Positions 62,908 to 64,000 of a stretch of 64,000 bases of DNA are shown here, piece after piece. Location of the stretch: assembly GCA_949987565.1 (NCBI GenBank), contig OX465109.1, positions 22,271,027-22,335,026 on the forward strand, written 5' to 3'. Origin of the DNA: Luidia sarsii (lineage: Eukaryota; Echinodermata; Asteroidea; Paxillosida; Luidiidae). A program made the position numbers and the translations under genes. The stretch's first letter is position 1; every line of letters starts with the position of its first letter. Under the pieces are notes generated by a model. That model did no database searches. It saw only the letters and a list, made by a program, of their open reading frames with translations, and was not told the DNA's origin.

Positions 62908-64000
62908 GACTCCTGTGACGACAACCCTCCAAACCAAACTGACGTCAATCGACTCCTTTGACGACAACCCTCCAATCCAAACTGATGTCCATCAACTCCT
63001 GTGATGATAACCCTCCAAACCAAACAGACATCCATCGACTTCTGTGACAACAACCCTCCAAACCAAACTGTCGTCTGTCGACTCCTGAGACGGCAACCCT
63101 CCAAACCAAACTGTTGTCTGTCGAATCCTGTGAAAGCAACCATCCAAACCAAACTTTCATTCATTATTTCCTGTGACGCCAACCCTCCAAACGAAACTGT
63201 CGTCCGTCGACTCCTGTGATGACAACCCTCCAAACATAACTGTCGGCCATCGACTACTATGACGGCAACCCTCCAAAGAAAACTGTCGTCCATCGAGTCC
63301 TGTGACAACAACCCTCCAAACCAAACTGACGTCTATCGACTTCTGTGATGACAACCCTCCAAACCAAACTGACGTCCATCGACTCCTGTGATGACAACCC
63401 TCCAGACGAAACTGTCGTCCGTCGACTCCTGTGATGCCAACCTTAAAAACTAAACTGATGTCCGTCGACTTCTTTGACAGCAACCCTCCAAACCAAACTG
63501 TCGTCTGTCGAATCCTGTGACAGCAACCATCCAAACCAAACTGTCATCCATTATTTCCTGTGACGCGAACCCTCCAAACGAAACTGTCGTCCGTCGACTC
63601 CTGTGACGACAACCCTCCAAACCAAACTGTCGTGTGTCGACTCCTGCGACGGCAACCCTCCAAACCAAACTGTCGTCTGTCGAATCCTGTGACAGCAACC
63701 ATCCAAACCAAACTTTCATCCATTATTTCCTGTGACGCCAACCCTCCAATCGAAACTGTCGTCCGTCGACTCCTGTAACGACAACCCTCCAAACAAAACT
63801 GTCATCCGTCAACTCCTGCGACGACAACCCTCCAAACAAAACTGTCGTCCATCGACCCCTCTGACGACAACCCTCCAAACCAAACTGTCGTCCGTCGACT
63901 CCTTTGACGACAACCCTGACTCCAAACGAAACTGTCGTCCGTCGACTCCTGTGATGACAGCCCTCCAAACGAAACTGTCGTCCACCAACTGCTGTGATGC
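62908..64000. repeat. Most diverged monomers, possible array border
   Basis: The 43-bp register persists, but most monomers carry several substitutions, for example TGTGATGATAACC, AACAGACATCC, TTCATTCATTATTTCC, CTGTCGGCCATCGACTACTATG and a 4-base GACT insertion near 63919 (CAACCCTGACTCC). CATTATTTCC monomers recur here at 63162, 63549 and 63721, the last two 172 bp apart. In large tandem arrays the edges are typically less homogenised, so this may be the approach to an array end. The window stops before any unique sequence appears. Confidence 0.75.

Larger units (their letters stand above)
1..64000. repeat. 43-bp tandem satellite array filling the window
   Basis: Every line of the window is a head-to-tail copy of one 43-bp unit; 3904-3946 is a clean consensus copy. 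The unit starts CTGTCGTCCATCGACTCC, continues TGTGACGGC and ends AACCCTCCAAACCAAA. About 1,490 monomers are present at an average near 42.9 bp. The consensus is 56% G+C and strongly strand-asymmetric (17 C against 7 G on the plus strand), with three CpGs. Variation concentrates at a few places: the triplets after GTCG (TCCAT, TTCGT, TCTGT), the GACGGC/GACGAC/GCGATG segment, and the CCAAACCAAA tail (AAACGAAA, AAACAAAA, AACCACA). All monomers have the same orientation. No stretch of unrelated sequence and no gene was seen anywhere. The array is open at both window ends. By analogy with other large arrays it is probably eukaryotic heterochromatin, but location and species are not shown by the sequence. 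Confidence 0.98.

Noticed and set aside
1..64000. CRISPR array
   Set aside because: The 43-bp units abut with no unique spacers, number in the thousands by extrapolation, and vary within the unit. There are no cas-like genes.
1..64000. Telomere-like repeat, because each monomer contains AACCCT
   Set aside because: It is one six-base match per 43 bp with no tandem telomere unit, so it is most simply coincidence.
1..64000. Known 41-43-bp bird satellites such as CNM or PO41
   Set aside because: Only the unit length is similar. I cannot match the sequence from memory, and there are no other avian signals in the window.
1..64000. tRNA, rRNA, other structured RNA genes or an inserted transposon
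   Set aside because: No segment departs from the 43-bp register for more than a few bases, and no conserved RNA or terminal-repeat signature was seen on either strand.

Overview
The whole 64-kb window is one uninterrupted block of tandemly repeated (satellite) DNA. The basic unit is 43 bp, with frequent 42-bp variants, giving roughly 1,490 monomers in a single head-to-tail orientation. A clean consensus copy lies at 3904-3946. It begins CTGTCGTCCATCGACTCC and ends AACCCTCCAAACCAAA. The window starts and stops inside the array, so neither true end is visible. I found no unique sequence, no transposon, no RNA gene and no credible protein-coding gene. An array of this size and internal structure points to a eukaryotic chromosome (centromeric, pericentromeric, subtelomeric, or sex- or B-chromosome heterochromatin). 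I do not recognise the monomer and cannot name the species.

Layout. The array is a mosaic of nested duplications laid over the 43-bp period. Region 1-8.6 kb holds a 4.29-kb-offset duplication, two 172-bp four-monomer higher-order arrays, a 300-bp doublet and a 1,459-bp doublet. Region 8.3-14.1 kb carries a block re-used at 20.0-24.1 kb, plus a 1,073-bp doublet. Region 14.1-20.0 kb recurs at 29.5-35.4 kb (about 5.9 kb), and part of it recurs again at 37.2-41.2 kb and 41.6-43.9 kb. Region 22.3-28.3 kb is a 3,002-bp tandem doublet. Region 46.1-51.4 kb is a 2.6-kb doublet. Region 51-60.6 kb contains a 2.6-kb block repeated at an offset of 7,035 bp. Region 60.3-62.9 kb is a 1,288-bp doublet. The last kilobase or so holds the most diverged monomers and may be the approach to an array edge.

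Coding potential. The minus strand of the consensus has no stop codon in any frame. Because 43 is not a multiple of 3, translation passes through all three frames every three monomers, giving a 43-residue periodic peptide from 129 nt. This automatically creates open frames of up to 1,042 codons. They overlap in all three frames and are broken wherever a 42-bp or stop-bearing variant occurs, so I treat them as by-products of the repeat. The interest here is in how the array evolved (duplication history, marker-monomer phasing, CpG-site variants, edge decay), not in a gene system. Boundaries were placed by eye and are good to about one monomer.
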